From contig VWPU01004593.1 in NCBI GenBank assembly GCA_013398955.1, positions 62,001 through 126,000 of the forward strand: a DNA stretch of 64,000 nucleotides, given 5' to 3'. This stretch comes from Callaeas wilsoni. Lineage: Eukaryota > Chordata > Aves > Passeriformes > Callaeidae. The first letter of the stretch is position 1; every line of letters starts with the position of its first letter. The notes beneath the pieces are model-generated. The model was not told where the DNA came from. It saw only the letters and a list, made by a program, of their open reading frames with translations, and did no database searches. Of this stretch, positions 34,201 to 46,200 are shown piece by piece. A program made the position numbers and the translations under genes.

Positions 34201-37200
34201 ATAATCCTTTTCTTGTACTTTGAAGCTTTTTCTTCCTTATACCTCTTTTTATAATCTTGGGGATTTTGAAGTCTTTGTAGTTGCACTCACAGCATGACAC
34301 TGGAGCTGTTTCTAGAAATTATGGGTAATGTCTTGCCCTGGTGAAATCAGCAGCCTAACTGCCATCGACATCAAGGGACCTTCAAGTCACCACAGATGTC
34401 TAAGGCCACAAATTTGTCATCATTTCATTCATAAAACTCTCATTTAAGTCAACAGAAATTCTGGGCCAAAGCAGCAGGAGGGGTAAATGAGCAATGGAGC
34501 TGTTGTGCTGTACCAGGAGCAAGCTCAGCCCTCCTGCACGAAGAGGGCAGCCAGATCAGAGAACACGGGTCAGGAGGGTGGTCTTGTACCTTTTCTGGCT
34601 TAGTGTCCCAACACTCCATCATGAGTCCCTGCATCCTATAGAGCTGCACCTCCTCGGGCTGCCCGAGGACAGGACGGATGCCTTTGGACAGTTTCTTTGC
34701 GATCTGGAGCTGGTGGTGTCCCAGCACAGGCCGCTGGCCAGACAGCAGCTCGTACAGCACCATCCCATAGGAGAACATGTCCACCTAGAGCCAGAAACAG
34801 AGAGAAAATCAGGGCAAGGCTCCGTTGGTGGGTGGAGAGGAGACCAAGGATGGCCACAGTGGGAAAACCAGTGCTAACCCCCAGGCACGGGTAAGGCAGC
34901 TGAGCCACGGAATGGTGCCAGCACGGGGCTGCCCCACAGACACCCCCCAGTCACCTTCTCGTCGTAGACGATGCGGGGCCGGATCTCGGGGGCCTGGTAC
35001 CCCGGCGTGCCCTCCACGCCCAGCGCGCCCTCGTGGAACGACTGCCGGGAGATGCCGTAGTCGGAGAGCTTGATGTTGATGTGCTCCCTGACGTCCAGGG
35101 ACCACACCAAAATATTGTCCGACTTGAGGTCACAGAAGATGATGTTCTTCTTGTGCAGGTAGGCCAGGCCTGTGACGATCTGGTAGGCTATTTTGTGTGT
35201 CAGCATGTGTCCCAGCGGCACAAAGGAGGACCCTGGCACAAAGGAACAGCCCGTCTCCAGCTCTCGTAATTGCCATAACTGCTTCTTCTTCCCCCTCTCT
35301 TTTTCTCTTTTTAACTCCACAGCAACAACTGACAACCCTTTAAAACATCACTCAAAAGCCACCATTTCAAATGACACTGTTTATGTTACTATATGTGTCT
35401 GACAGTCCCATTAGATTCTTTTTTTAAACCCTTTCACTTCTAGGCCGCTAAATCTTCTCTTGAAAATTAGTGTTTGACTGAAAGTTGACACGAAGCCAAG
35501 GTGCCGAGAGGGTCAGATGGCCTCAACTTATCTTGGAATTAGTGTCGTTCATTTGACAATGACAGCAATACAGATAATTACGAGATAATTTAGAGTACCA
35601 GACACCCATCTGCAGGGGGAAGAACACAGCACCATCCCTGCAGCACTAAAGAGAGATGCACTCTCTATTAATGTGCAGAGAAATTGAAAATCCAGGTCTC
35701 CAAAGTAGTTTTGAGAATCTCGAGCATCAATTTTTACTAGGTTCCCAAAAGCACAATATAAGCACAGTTCCATCCCTCCCACTTCCCTTAGTCTGGAAAA
35801 AAAAAAAAATCCCCTCCAGCAAATCAAGCAGTAATTTAAAGATTGCTGACCATTTGTCACTGGGAGAGGACTGGAGGCAGAGCCTGGCTTTACCTTTGGA
35901 GTTCTCAGACAAGACGGTGGTGAGGCTGCCCAGCGGGGCCAGCTCGAGGGCGAAGCAGAGCGGGTGGATGCTGATGCCGATGAGGGACACGATGCAGGGG
36001 TGCTGCAGGGAGTGCAGCATGCTGGCTTCCTGCCGGAACTCCGAGAAGTTCTTCATGGCATCCATGGCTCGCAGGTGCTTCAGCATGGTATCTGGCAAGA
36101 CACACAGCCCAGCTCAGGAAACGAGTCACAAACTCCTTGGAAGGTGATCACCGAGCAAGGGCTGCGGGAGGAAGGCAGCTGGTGGGATTATGCCGACAGC
36201 AAGGCTTTAAGGTGAATCCTTATGTTGATGCATGAGCCACTAAGAGCCACTGGCTATAAGCAGGATACATCTGGTGCCTCAGGAAGCAAGAGCTCCCTTG
36301 GTCCTTAAAGACCAGGCTCAGGTGTCTGGCACACGCTGTTCTCACATAGCCCCTGGATGACTTTGGAGAACTCGTGCTGTGCTTGTCCCAGCAGGGACTC
36401 TGTGTAGATGGCACATCTCAGACCCTTTGTGGAAGGGCTCTCTCCTACAGCTTCCCAGCTTTCCTGCCAGAAGAGAGACCCATGACAGTAACGGTCCTGC
36501 TGCCACAGCACACCACAGGCTGCTCAGGCAGGTCGGCTCTTCCCGAATGTTATTTGTCACTGGGACAGCAGCCGGCCTCCTCCACAGCTCAGAGATTCAC
36601 CACATCCTCCCCTGACAAAAATGAGGAATGTGAGGCACTTTCCCCTTTCCTTTGACCATGGACTGAGGCTCTGCTGGAAACCTGGGCTCCACAGGAGAGC
36701 CCGGTCCTGCCTGGAGAAGCTGGCGGGCTCAGAAGGATTCCCAGTTTGCTTTCTGCGGCTGCTGGCACAGAGGGGGTAAAACACCAATTCAGAGGTGGAG
36801 ACACACAAGTCCTTAGTGCAAACCCAAGCAAGTCCACACTTCTCATGGCCAAACAGCTTGGGCACAGGAGTTGAAAACTCACCTCCCTTCCCTATCAAGG
36901 GCTCTGCCTTGGCACCCTATAAATCCAATCTCTGGTCTGCAGGAGAGAAGCCTCCTGCAGTGCCAGTGACCTTCCTCATTACAAGTGCCCATGAAGAGCT
37001 CTCAGATGCATCCTCCTCCTCCACTGAAACCCATCAGTTTTGCTGTCTATTTCCATGCTGTGTTTAAACAGGTGCTGTCAGCACTTTGCAGACTCTTTGG
37101 TCTTAGTTCGGGATCCCAGACTGCAGATTCCCAGATTCCCAACACCGAATCTGTACGCTGTACCTGCAGCTGAAGTGGGAGAACCCTTGCATTTTTTAAT

Positions 37201-40200
37201 CTGAAATCTCTTCACAGCCACTGGTTTTCCTTGGTATCGTGCCCGATATATAACAGTTCCACTTCCACCCTGGCCAAGAACGTTGTTTTCATTTTCACTG
37301 CATTCCAGTTTGCTATTTTCCAGGAACAGTCTGCCAAACAGAAATTGGGGGTTTTTAATTAAAGTTTCAAAGACATTGTAAATTCCTGCTTTTAATGTGA
37401 TTTCCATTTTCACAAATGCCCAATAGGTTCTTGCCTTATCTCCCAAGAGGACTGGATCACCTAAACTACCTTGGTCATCTCAGTGTACTCAGTGCTGGCT
37501 CACGTTGTACAACAGATTTCTCACAGGAAAAAGTAATTCGAGCAAAGAAGCACAAAAGGCTTTTTACTAATTTATCCCACAAGAATCAAACAGATCTGGA
37601 AAGCACATAAGCTCCTTTTCCAAGCAGATGACACAGGTACTGATACTTACACCATTTATCTGTATTAACGATTTTTTTTTTGTGCTTCATTCACCTCTTT
37701 TTTTCACCAAGGCAGGACAGGATGTTTATTAACAGCCCCACACTCTGAAACCTGATTATTCAAATCAGCTTAGTGCTCCCAGGCTGCAATTCATCATTTC
37801 CCCACTCTCCCAGAGACTACTTTTACAGCTGTTCACACTTCAAACATCTCCACTCGCCTCAGACCGGCCAAATAAATCTGCAGGAGATAACAGTGTGAGG
37901 AGGGCTGGCGTGACGAGCTGATGGGGTGCTTGCCCAGAAAAATGACCCCAACAAAGCACCAGGGGCCAGTGAGAGCACAGAGAGCTCTGACAGCAGCCAA
38001 CAGGACAGTCTGGTCTGGAGATCTCATGATTCTGCGTTGGGCACTCAGGGATCTGAGAGAGTGTGAGCCAAAGGGGACATTGCTCTCCTGTCCTGCCCGC
38101 TCTCAGGTCTCCTGCTCTGCACACCAAGCAATAAAGGGTATAAGACTGAGCCCATCTGGGAATGCAGTTAAGCAGCTTAAAGATTTGGCAGTGCTGCTAC
38201 GGGTAGGGAAGAGCTCCTTCAGCTGTTCGGGGCTGCTGCACACCCAACACATCCAGCAGCCCTCAGCTGAGCAGGAGCCCCAGCTCAGTGTGAATCCTCC
38301 TGTGGTGTCCATCAACTCACTCACCTTCAGGCCCTTACAAAATTAAGGCCATTTCAGTGTCAACCTTGTGATGCAGCAGCAGCACTTCCTTTCTGTTTTT
38401 TGCCACATTAAAATCTCCTTCTGTGGGATCCCAGAAAGGCTCCAGCTACAGAGAGTTCTGGCCAGAGTTCTGGGCAATGCAGGACAGCTGTGGCTTTAAA
38501 AAGGGACTTGCACATTGCACCACAGTGATCTCGAAGGACCCCCGGTGTGATGACTCGGTCAGCACACAGCTATTGTCTAAGCAAGTTGCTGAACACCAGG
38601 GGTGCAGTTCAGGATGAATTGCCAGAGCAGGGATTGAGAGCAGATGGATTTGTTTCCTGTGGTCAGTACGTCCCTCTAGCAGAGGAGACTTGGGAAAAGG
38701 GCCCAACACATTGCACAGGTACGCTGAAACTCAATCAAAGGCTATCAGATGTTACCTGGCAGGAAAATCAGTCATGAAAAGCTCTGGGACCAGCTCTTGG
38801 AGAGACACGGGGATGTCAGGGTGGTTAGGACACGTGATGTAGTCCAGTTCGATGGCAGTCAGGACGCAATCCTCCATGTTGAAGTACTGCACATCCTCTG
38901 CCCTCTCGCCGCTCTCTCCCTGCTCCGGCCCGGCAGCTGCACAGATGTGGCAGGGCACATACTGCTCCATCAGCAGCGTGCCATCACTCTCCGTGGCTGT
39001 GAGGGCTTCAGAGAGAGCAAACAAACAGGAAACAACGTCATTCACACCAGCTGAGAAGGAACAACAGCTCCCAGTGCATTCCAACGTCCGCAGCACGACC
39101 TGGATCTGCTGGCTGGACGTGGTCAGCTCACACAGCAGCAGTTTGCTGCAGGGAATTTACTGCAACAGAAAATAGCTTTGCAAAGTACACAGGGACAGTG
39201 CTGGGGAGACAGGACTGTGGACATAACCCAACACTCACGCTGCTCTGGTCGCAGGTAATGCACAAGCTTGTGAGGCAAATGAACTCAGGACCAGCAAAAA
39301 TTAGGAGTATGTGAATAAAGCACTGGAGAGACCCTTCTACTTGCTGGGTGTCTCTGCCTCTTCCCAGACTGCAAACTGCCAGATGGCTTGAGGTGGGAAT
39401 GGGGTTGGGAGCAGGCCGGGAGGCACAGCACACCGAGCTCAGGCTCAGCACTCACCTGCAGCACCCAGGCTGGGAACGCAGCTCCTGTGGGCTCCCTCAT
39501 GGGCAACATTTTCAGCCCCTCCAGGGGAAATGTGGATTCTACCACGACTGAGCCTTTGGGAGGTTCACACCTCTCCCGTAACTACAGAGGGATTTTGTGG
39601 TGACAGGCTCTGTTAAATGCCCACAATTAGTCAGGGTGAACACAGGCTGCAGCCTTTGAAGTCATGGCTCTTCTCAAGCTTCACTGATTAACTTTAGCAT
39701 TATTTTAATCCAAAGGCAAATAAAATGTTCTTTTATCTTCAGAACATGTAGAACGTGAGTATGTGAGAGTGCACCACTGTTTCCTCCACAGAGCCTCCAA
39801 TTAAGAGACTTTGGCACTGCTTTCTAGACCAGGGTAGGACGACAAAGAGCACTTCAGATTTTGTTTTGGTTTCAAACTAAGTGTACTGGGGTTGCAAACA
39901 GCCCGCTGGGTAACAGCAGGATCTCTGCTGAGCACAGGAAAAACAGCTGCAGGAGTCAAGGAAGTTACCTTGGCATGGAGTCCTTGGTACCATATTCACT
40001 CATGCCTCTCACATCAGAATTTTGTAACTCGTAGAGAGTTAGAAGTGATGGGCAAATCCTCATCCCAGCTGATGCCAAAATGAGTTCAAGGGACACCACC
40101 AAGCAGTCCTGCCCCTGCTATGAGCACTGGAAGAGTCTCTTGAACTCCTACAGGTCCTGTTTGAACTGCAATCTTTCACCTGTGCTGCTGTGACAGACAG

Positions 40201-43200
40201 ACTGGAAGACACAATGTCTAGACCAAAGGGTGTTGCCAACTAATCTTGATCTGTCTGCAGGTTTATTAGCTTTTATCAAATGTTATTGGCTTGAGACTGT
40301 CAGAGCCTGAGGGGTCTTCAATTAACACACAATATTGTGCACCTGGAGAGCTCTGTCAAAGGAGCCTCTGTTAAAAAGACATAACACTGCACAGAAAATT
40401 ACAGTTGTTCTCTTACCAGGGAACCACTGGTCTATCAAAGAGTTGACATGATCCGTGATGAATGCCATGGCTGAAAAGTCTCTCACTTCTGACTGGGAAA
40501 TTATTTTAATTCCACCGCTTTTTTTCTTTTTCCAGTTCACATCAGAAGACTCGACGCTGTGTAAGAAAGCCAGAAGACAGACCTGTGAAGCTTTTCTGAA
40601 GTATCAGTGTCAACAAACTTTCTTTCTGGCAGGAAACGTGAGTTACATAATAACACAACATTCGTGAGACATCAAAACACAAAGCAATCTAGCTTCGAGG
40701 GTGATTTTCAACTCAGTCTGTTCTGCAAATGGCTTTCAGAAGAGAATCCTTGCAGAGAAATGCCAGTTCCTCACAAAGGGTAAATGCTATAGAAGGTCAG
40801 GCCTAGGGAAAACTGTGGCCTAAGCGAGCTGAGTATGATGGAGAGTTCTGACAGAAATGCCCCATGCAGAATGATGGAAGATTTGGAGTTGTAAAATCAG
40901 TAATAAAATTCCAGTGGAATAATAATGATATTTCCAAAAACCACTAGGAAAAGTTTATGAACATCATTTTTGCACAATCCTCATGAAAGCGTAACTCCCT
41001 GAAATACATGGGGAGGTAACAGCATGACCACTACCATGGCCCAGAATTTAGGATTCCAGCCTATGGTTTGCAGTGTCTGGGTTCAAGTGTCTACTGAGCT
41101 TGGAAACTCGGGAAGGTCACTGTTCCCTTCTGGTCTCCAACCATGCAACAGCACCAATGGTTCCTCCCTGTCTTGCCAGGGACTGAAGGAGCAAAAGTCT
41201 TAAATGTCTGTGTTTGTGAAACAACATGGACAGGAGGTTTACCCCAGGCTTGCAGCCAGCAGACATTCTGCCTTGGCCAGGTTAAGGCAGTTGTCCACAG
41301 ACCCTGCTGCACAGAAGCACCTCCATTGACCTGGATTACTGCCATGGAGTGGTGAAGTTTTAGGATTCAGTGGAAAACTCATTGAGGCAGGGAAATCTTT
41401 GCACGTGAAAATGCATGATTTTAAGATGGCAGAGCCCCACTCTGAATTTCACTTTCTGTTCTTAGGCCTCTTTCAACTTGTGGCTGCAGTAACAGATAAG
41501 GTTGATACATTCAGACCTGCCAAATAATCAGTTATTCATCATTTTTGTCAGCAGCTGTTACCAGATGAGTTATGTCCATTAGAAGAGCCTCCTCTTCTCC
41601 TGATGAGCGAGCACATAACCTGAGTCAGGCCCATTCATCTCCATTCAGCTGATGTGTTTCATACACTCTATTAGTCCCCTGTCACACATGCTGCATTATG
41701 AACACAAATTACCTAAGATAGCCTCCATCAAAGGTAACGAACAGACCTTCCTGCCAGTAAACAGTGTGAGTCCTTTTGACTCGGAATGTGCTGCAGCGGT
41801 TCCTTTGGGTGCCTGTGAAGCTGTAGATGGTCACCTTTTTGTTCCTTGTCTTGGTGTTCTTCTTGTTTTCAAAAAGCTGAAACAAGCAGAAAAGCATGAA
41901 AATCGTTAAACTGCTGAATTTTCTCATAAGGATGTTTTAATCAAGCAAGAAGGTGATTTCTTTTTTTGGCTTTCACAGGTGCTGTTGCACCTTTTCCAGT
42001 AAAAGTGACTTGTGCTCATATTAAATTTTGCGATGGAATGGAAATACACGTGGTAAAATTGATTTTTCCACAGTGGAAATATTTTTCATGCCACTCAAAA
42101 AAGAACAATTTCATATCAGTGCACAAAGCTAATTCTGTAACTGTGACATTTGCCGTATTTATTCTGCATTCGCAGAAGTTTTATAAACCTAAAGTACTAA
42201 ATGTTCTAGTGAATGATGAAGTCTGCCCTCAATGCAGAGAGTTAACTTTTCCACCTGTTTTAGTGGGAGGAAGATGGCTCTTCTCCAAGACACTTCAAAC
42301 CAGCACTTGGAGCAAAATGTATTTCTGTTTTAAAACCAAAAAGTTAATCTGCAGGACTCTGCTGTACTCATTGCTCCAACATTTATTTGCCTGCAGACAG
42401 GTCCGACGCCTGGCATCCTTTCCACTCCCTTCATGGGGACTGGATGAAGCCCCTAGGAAAGGTGCTCTAGGATTATGTAGTGCCCAGGAGGATGTAAGCA
42501 AGGGGTTGCCAAGACAGCCCATTAAAAGAGGTAAAGTTATTACACGGTTTGAGGAGCCTGGAATACAAAGGACCTTCCAAAAACAGGTATCATGTTTTCC
42601 ATGTTCTGTACATCACTGACAGATCACAGTTTAATGGAGAGCTGCTAAGAAGATACCAGAGCAGTACTATAAATATTTTGCAGGTATTTACTACATTTTC
42701 AGACAGAAGCTGCTGCAAACGCATCTGCAACAACGTCAAAATTCACTCGGCTCTCAGACCCTTGCAAACACTGCTTTAATGTCACTCATAGCACTTGCAC
42801 TAATGGGGTGCCTCATTAAGGGAACAGTCCTGTAATTTTCTTCCCATTGAAACCCAAAGAGATTCAGATATCTGGCTTTGGTGGAGCTATTCCAGATCTC
42901 CTCTGGCAAAGCCGTGAGGGAGTCTGGCCTGGTGGAATGGTCATGGACAAGAGCCGCAGGCAGAACTCCAATTACTTGTAATTGGAAGATGCTGGAGGAA
43001 CTGAGACCTTCCAGGGGATCATGTTATAAGGAGGCTGTGGAGAACTCAGGTTTTCTCCCCCAGTGCCAATTTGTTGTTCTCAGTGACACCTACTGTAAAA
43101 ACAGAATCAGATTTTCAGTGCAGAGCCTCGTCTCTCCCCGTTTACTCAAATAACGTCACTGAAGTGTGTGACAGAAGCGAGCGGGATATGAGGAGACATC

Positions 43201-46200
43201 CCACTTACACTGAACCACTTCAGCTGTCTGCTTCTGTTTGCAGACAGACACACTAACCTACCTGGAGGTCCATCTCTGCCAGGCTAATTAACATCCGGGC
43301 TATGAACCTTTGCCAAAAGCCAACGGGGACAAAGCTCATCTTGAAGACCCTCTGGACCGTGTTTGCGGTCTGGTGGCAGAGCCCGTGGATATCTAACGCC
43401 GGCTTGGTAGGGAGCAGATGAGGGAGGAGGTAGCTGAAACACATCAAGTTCAACAGCTCACATTTTAGCTACAGCTTTTAACAGTGAGTACATTGTTACC
43501 AGATAATAGGGCGATTCAGTCTCCAAAGAGATTTTTAATGGCACAGCCTACTGCATATAAAAAAGCTTTTAGACTACAGCGCTGCAGCAATACATGGAGA
43601 AATTAATTTACACTATGGAAGCAAGCAGAGGCAAAACAGACATTACATAATTCAGCCAGGGCTATTGGAAAGGGCTAAAATTGATGTAATGAGCATTTGT
43701 GTACTCACAAATTAAATGCATTAAAATATAAGAGTCATTAGAACAGCTGTGATGTCGGGACTCATTTTTTTGGTACTACTCTGCCCTGGTAGTAAGCAGG
43801 GAATTACAGCTATGGAACGGGAGATCAATGCAAAAACAACATCCAGCAGCTCAGGTTCAGTAAGTCAGAAGGGGGGCAAAGGAGTTCCAGGCTGCAGGGA
43901 CTGGGCTGCTCTGTCTCAACCCAGCCCCAGAAGGAGAGCACCTCATGGGTGAGCATGACAGGGATTCCTGCTGCTCCACCCTGCAGCTGATGGATCCCTG
44001 CCACATCCCTGACAAACCCTTAAAGGAAGAGCTCACTTTGCCAGGCTGATGCCAGCAGAGAAACCACTTGTCTAGCTCAGGTTCCTCTGCAATCAGATTA
44101 TTAGGTACTTTGCCCAAGTGTGAAGGAGACTTGATGTTATCTGTGCCTGACCCGTCAGCAGTAATGGAGTTAATGCTGGTGTAGGGGACCACAACATTTT
44201 CAAATTATTTTCCGATCTCCCAGTAAGCCCAGAATATTCATTTGTCCTGATCTTTAGTATTTGGGAAGTTAAACCTCCTGGAACACTGCAACTGTTTTGA
44301 AAACCATGAGCTTATGGCTTTCAATACTTGCCAGTAAATCTCTTGTCAGTGATACTCTTCTGTACCAAACACATCCCAGGACGCCCGTACAATCTAAAAT
44401 GTTATTTGCTTATAAGCAGACACACTGCTGTTTTATCAGTGTTGAGCCTGAGAAAATGTGTTGGCATCTGGGGCTCATCGTTGACGGGCACAACGACAGC
44501 AACAAGGCACGTGGCCAAGAGACCTGACCAAAATAACACCGGCAGGGACTAGACACAACCAGAACTAATGCTGGGTCAGAATCCAATGCTTTAAAGCCTC
44601 TCACGTTTTCTCTGCAGCAGCTGCAGCACTCTGTAAAACCTGAAATATCAGCTCAGAACAAACAGCCATCATTAGACAACAGCTCCCTCCATATGTCACA
44701 CGTGATGACATGTTACATGATCAAATTATCTGTTCCATGAAACATCTTTGGAATGTAAAACTGGCAAAAATTCCAATTATAAATTGCAATAAGAATGGTC
44801 ATGCTTTTAACTGTATTTTAAGAAGCAGAACACAGCTAAGTTACATGCACCTTAGGCAGAAAAGTGGAGTGCAACAAACTAAAACTTCTTGCTCTATAAA
44901 AGTAGTAGATGCATCATCAGACAGCCAATAAATTTTCCTCAGCACATCCAAGAAAAGGTCTAGGAGTGTAAGAAGGGCCAGTGAGGCCCTTCTGGGCCAC
45001 AGCTATCTAGTGGATTATAACGCAGATGGTGATTCGGCGCTCTTGAACAACAGCCAATGCAAATTTTGAAAATATGTGAAACATGCCCCCATCCACCCTT
45101 TCAGAACAGAAACTGGCAGCTGCTTTCTCTACTGACTTCACAGAAACCCTATCTGGCAATCTAGACAATAATTGCAGCAGCACAGTAACAAATAACTGCT
45201 CTGTGTCTGGCTAGTACATTAAATTAATCCAACCTGCTATAGCTACAGCCCGTCAGTGGGAAGAATATTCTGCTAATGTGGCTTGGATCGCTCAGAAAAA
45301 CATTGGGCAGGCCATGAAAAAGCAGTTTCCTTGTTCCCGAGGCACAGACAATGTAATTGCCTTGGAGAAAAATGGCAGATAGTGACAAGGAGTCCAAAAG
45401 GCATTTTGGACTAAGCAGAAACATTGCTGCTTTATCTGTGTTAAGCCTGAGAAAATTTGTTGGCATCCGGGACTGGATAAGTGACAGGCATAATGACAGC
45501 ACAGAGAATGCTGCACTTGTGCTGGCATTCAGAGCTCCCCAGAGGCTCGGGGCGATGCAGCCGCGCTGTCCTGCAAGGGCAAGGAAGTGAAATGCAAATG
45601 CCACATCAGAAGTGCAACGCAGCTCTGGTCCCACCGCCAGCCCAACAACAGGCTGTCGCCAAGCAGATGGGAGAGAGAAAAATCGCAGGGAACTCTGCCC
45701 GGAGGAAAAGGGACCGGGGGGCAGAGGGGAGGAGGACTCATTAACATTTAAAGAGAATGAGGTTTCTTAGACCATTTCTAGGAAAACTATTGATCAACAC
45801 CTACTGAGGTTCAAAATCAAGTAAATCACGTTGCCGCTGCAGCTACGCTTTCTTGATTTCACCAGGAATAAAACGCTGCTCCTTTCAGGGCTGACACAAT
45901 TATTGATTACCCGAAGTTCTCTGCCACACTGAAGTGAGGATCTTTCACTGGGAACAGAAGACTCCAGCCCATCTATATTTCAGGCCTGGCAGCCGCGGCC
46001 TCACATCCTCTCCTGGCTGCAGCTGCGCCAGCTGAGCCCTTACAGCTTCCACCTGCTCGTGGCCACGTCCCCGGCGGTGTCACTGCCCCTCCGGGCTGGT
46101 GGCTGAGCCTGTCACCAGCCTCAAAGCAGCCAGTGGACAAAGACTGCTCCGGGAAAGCTTTCACATGGGCTGGTTTGGCCCAGAGGGTGCTCAGTCCAGG

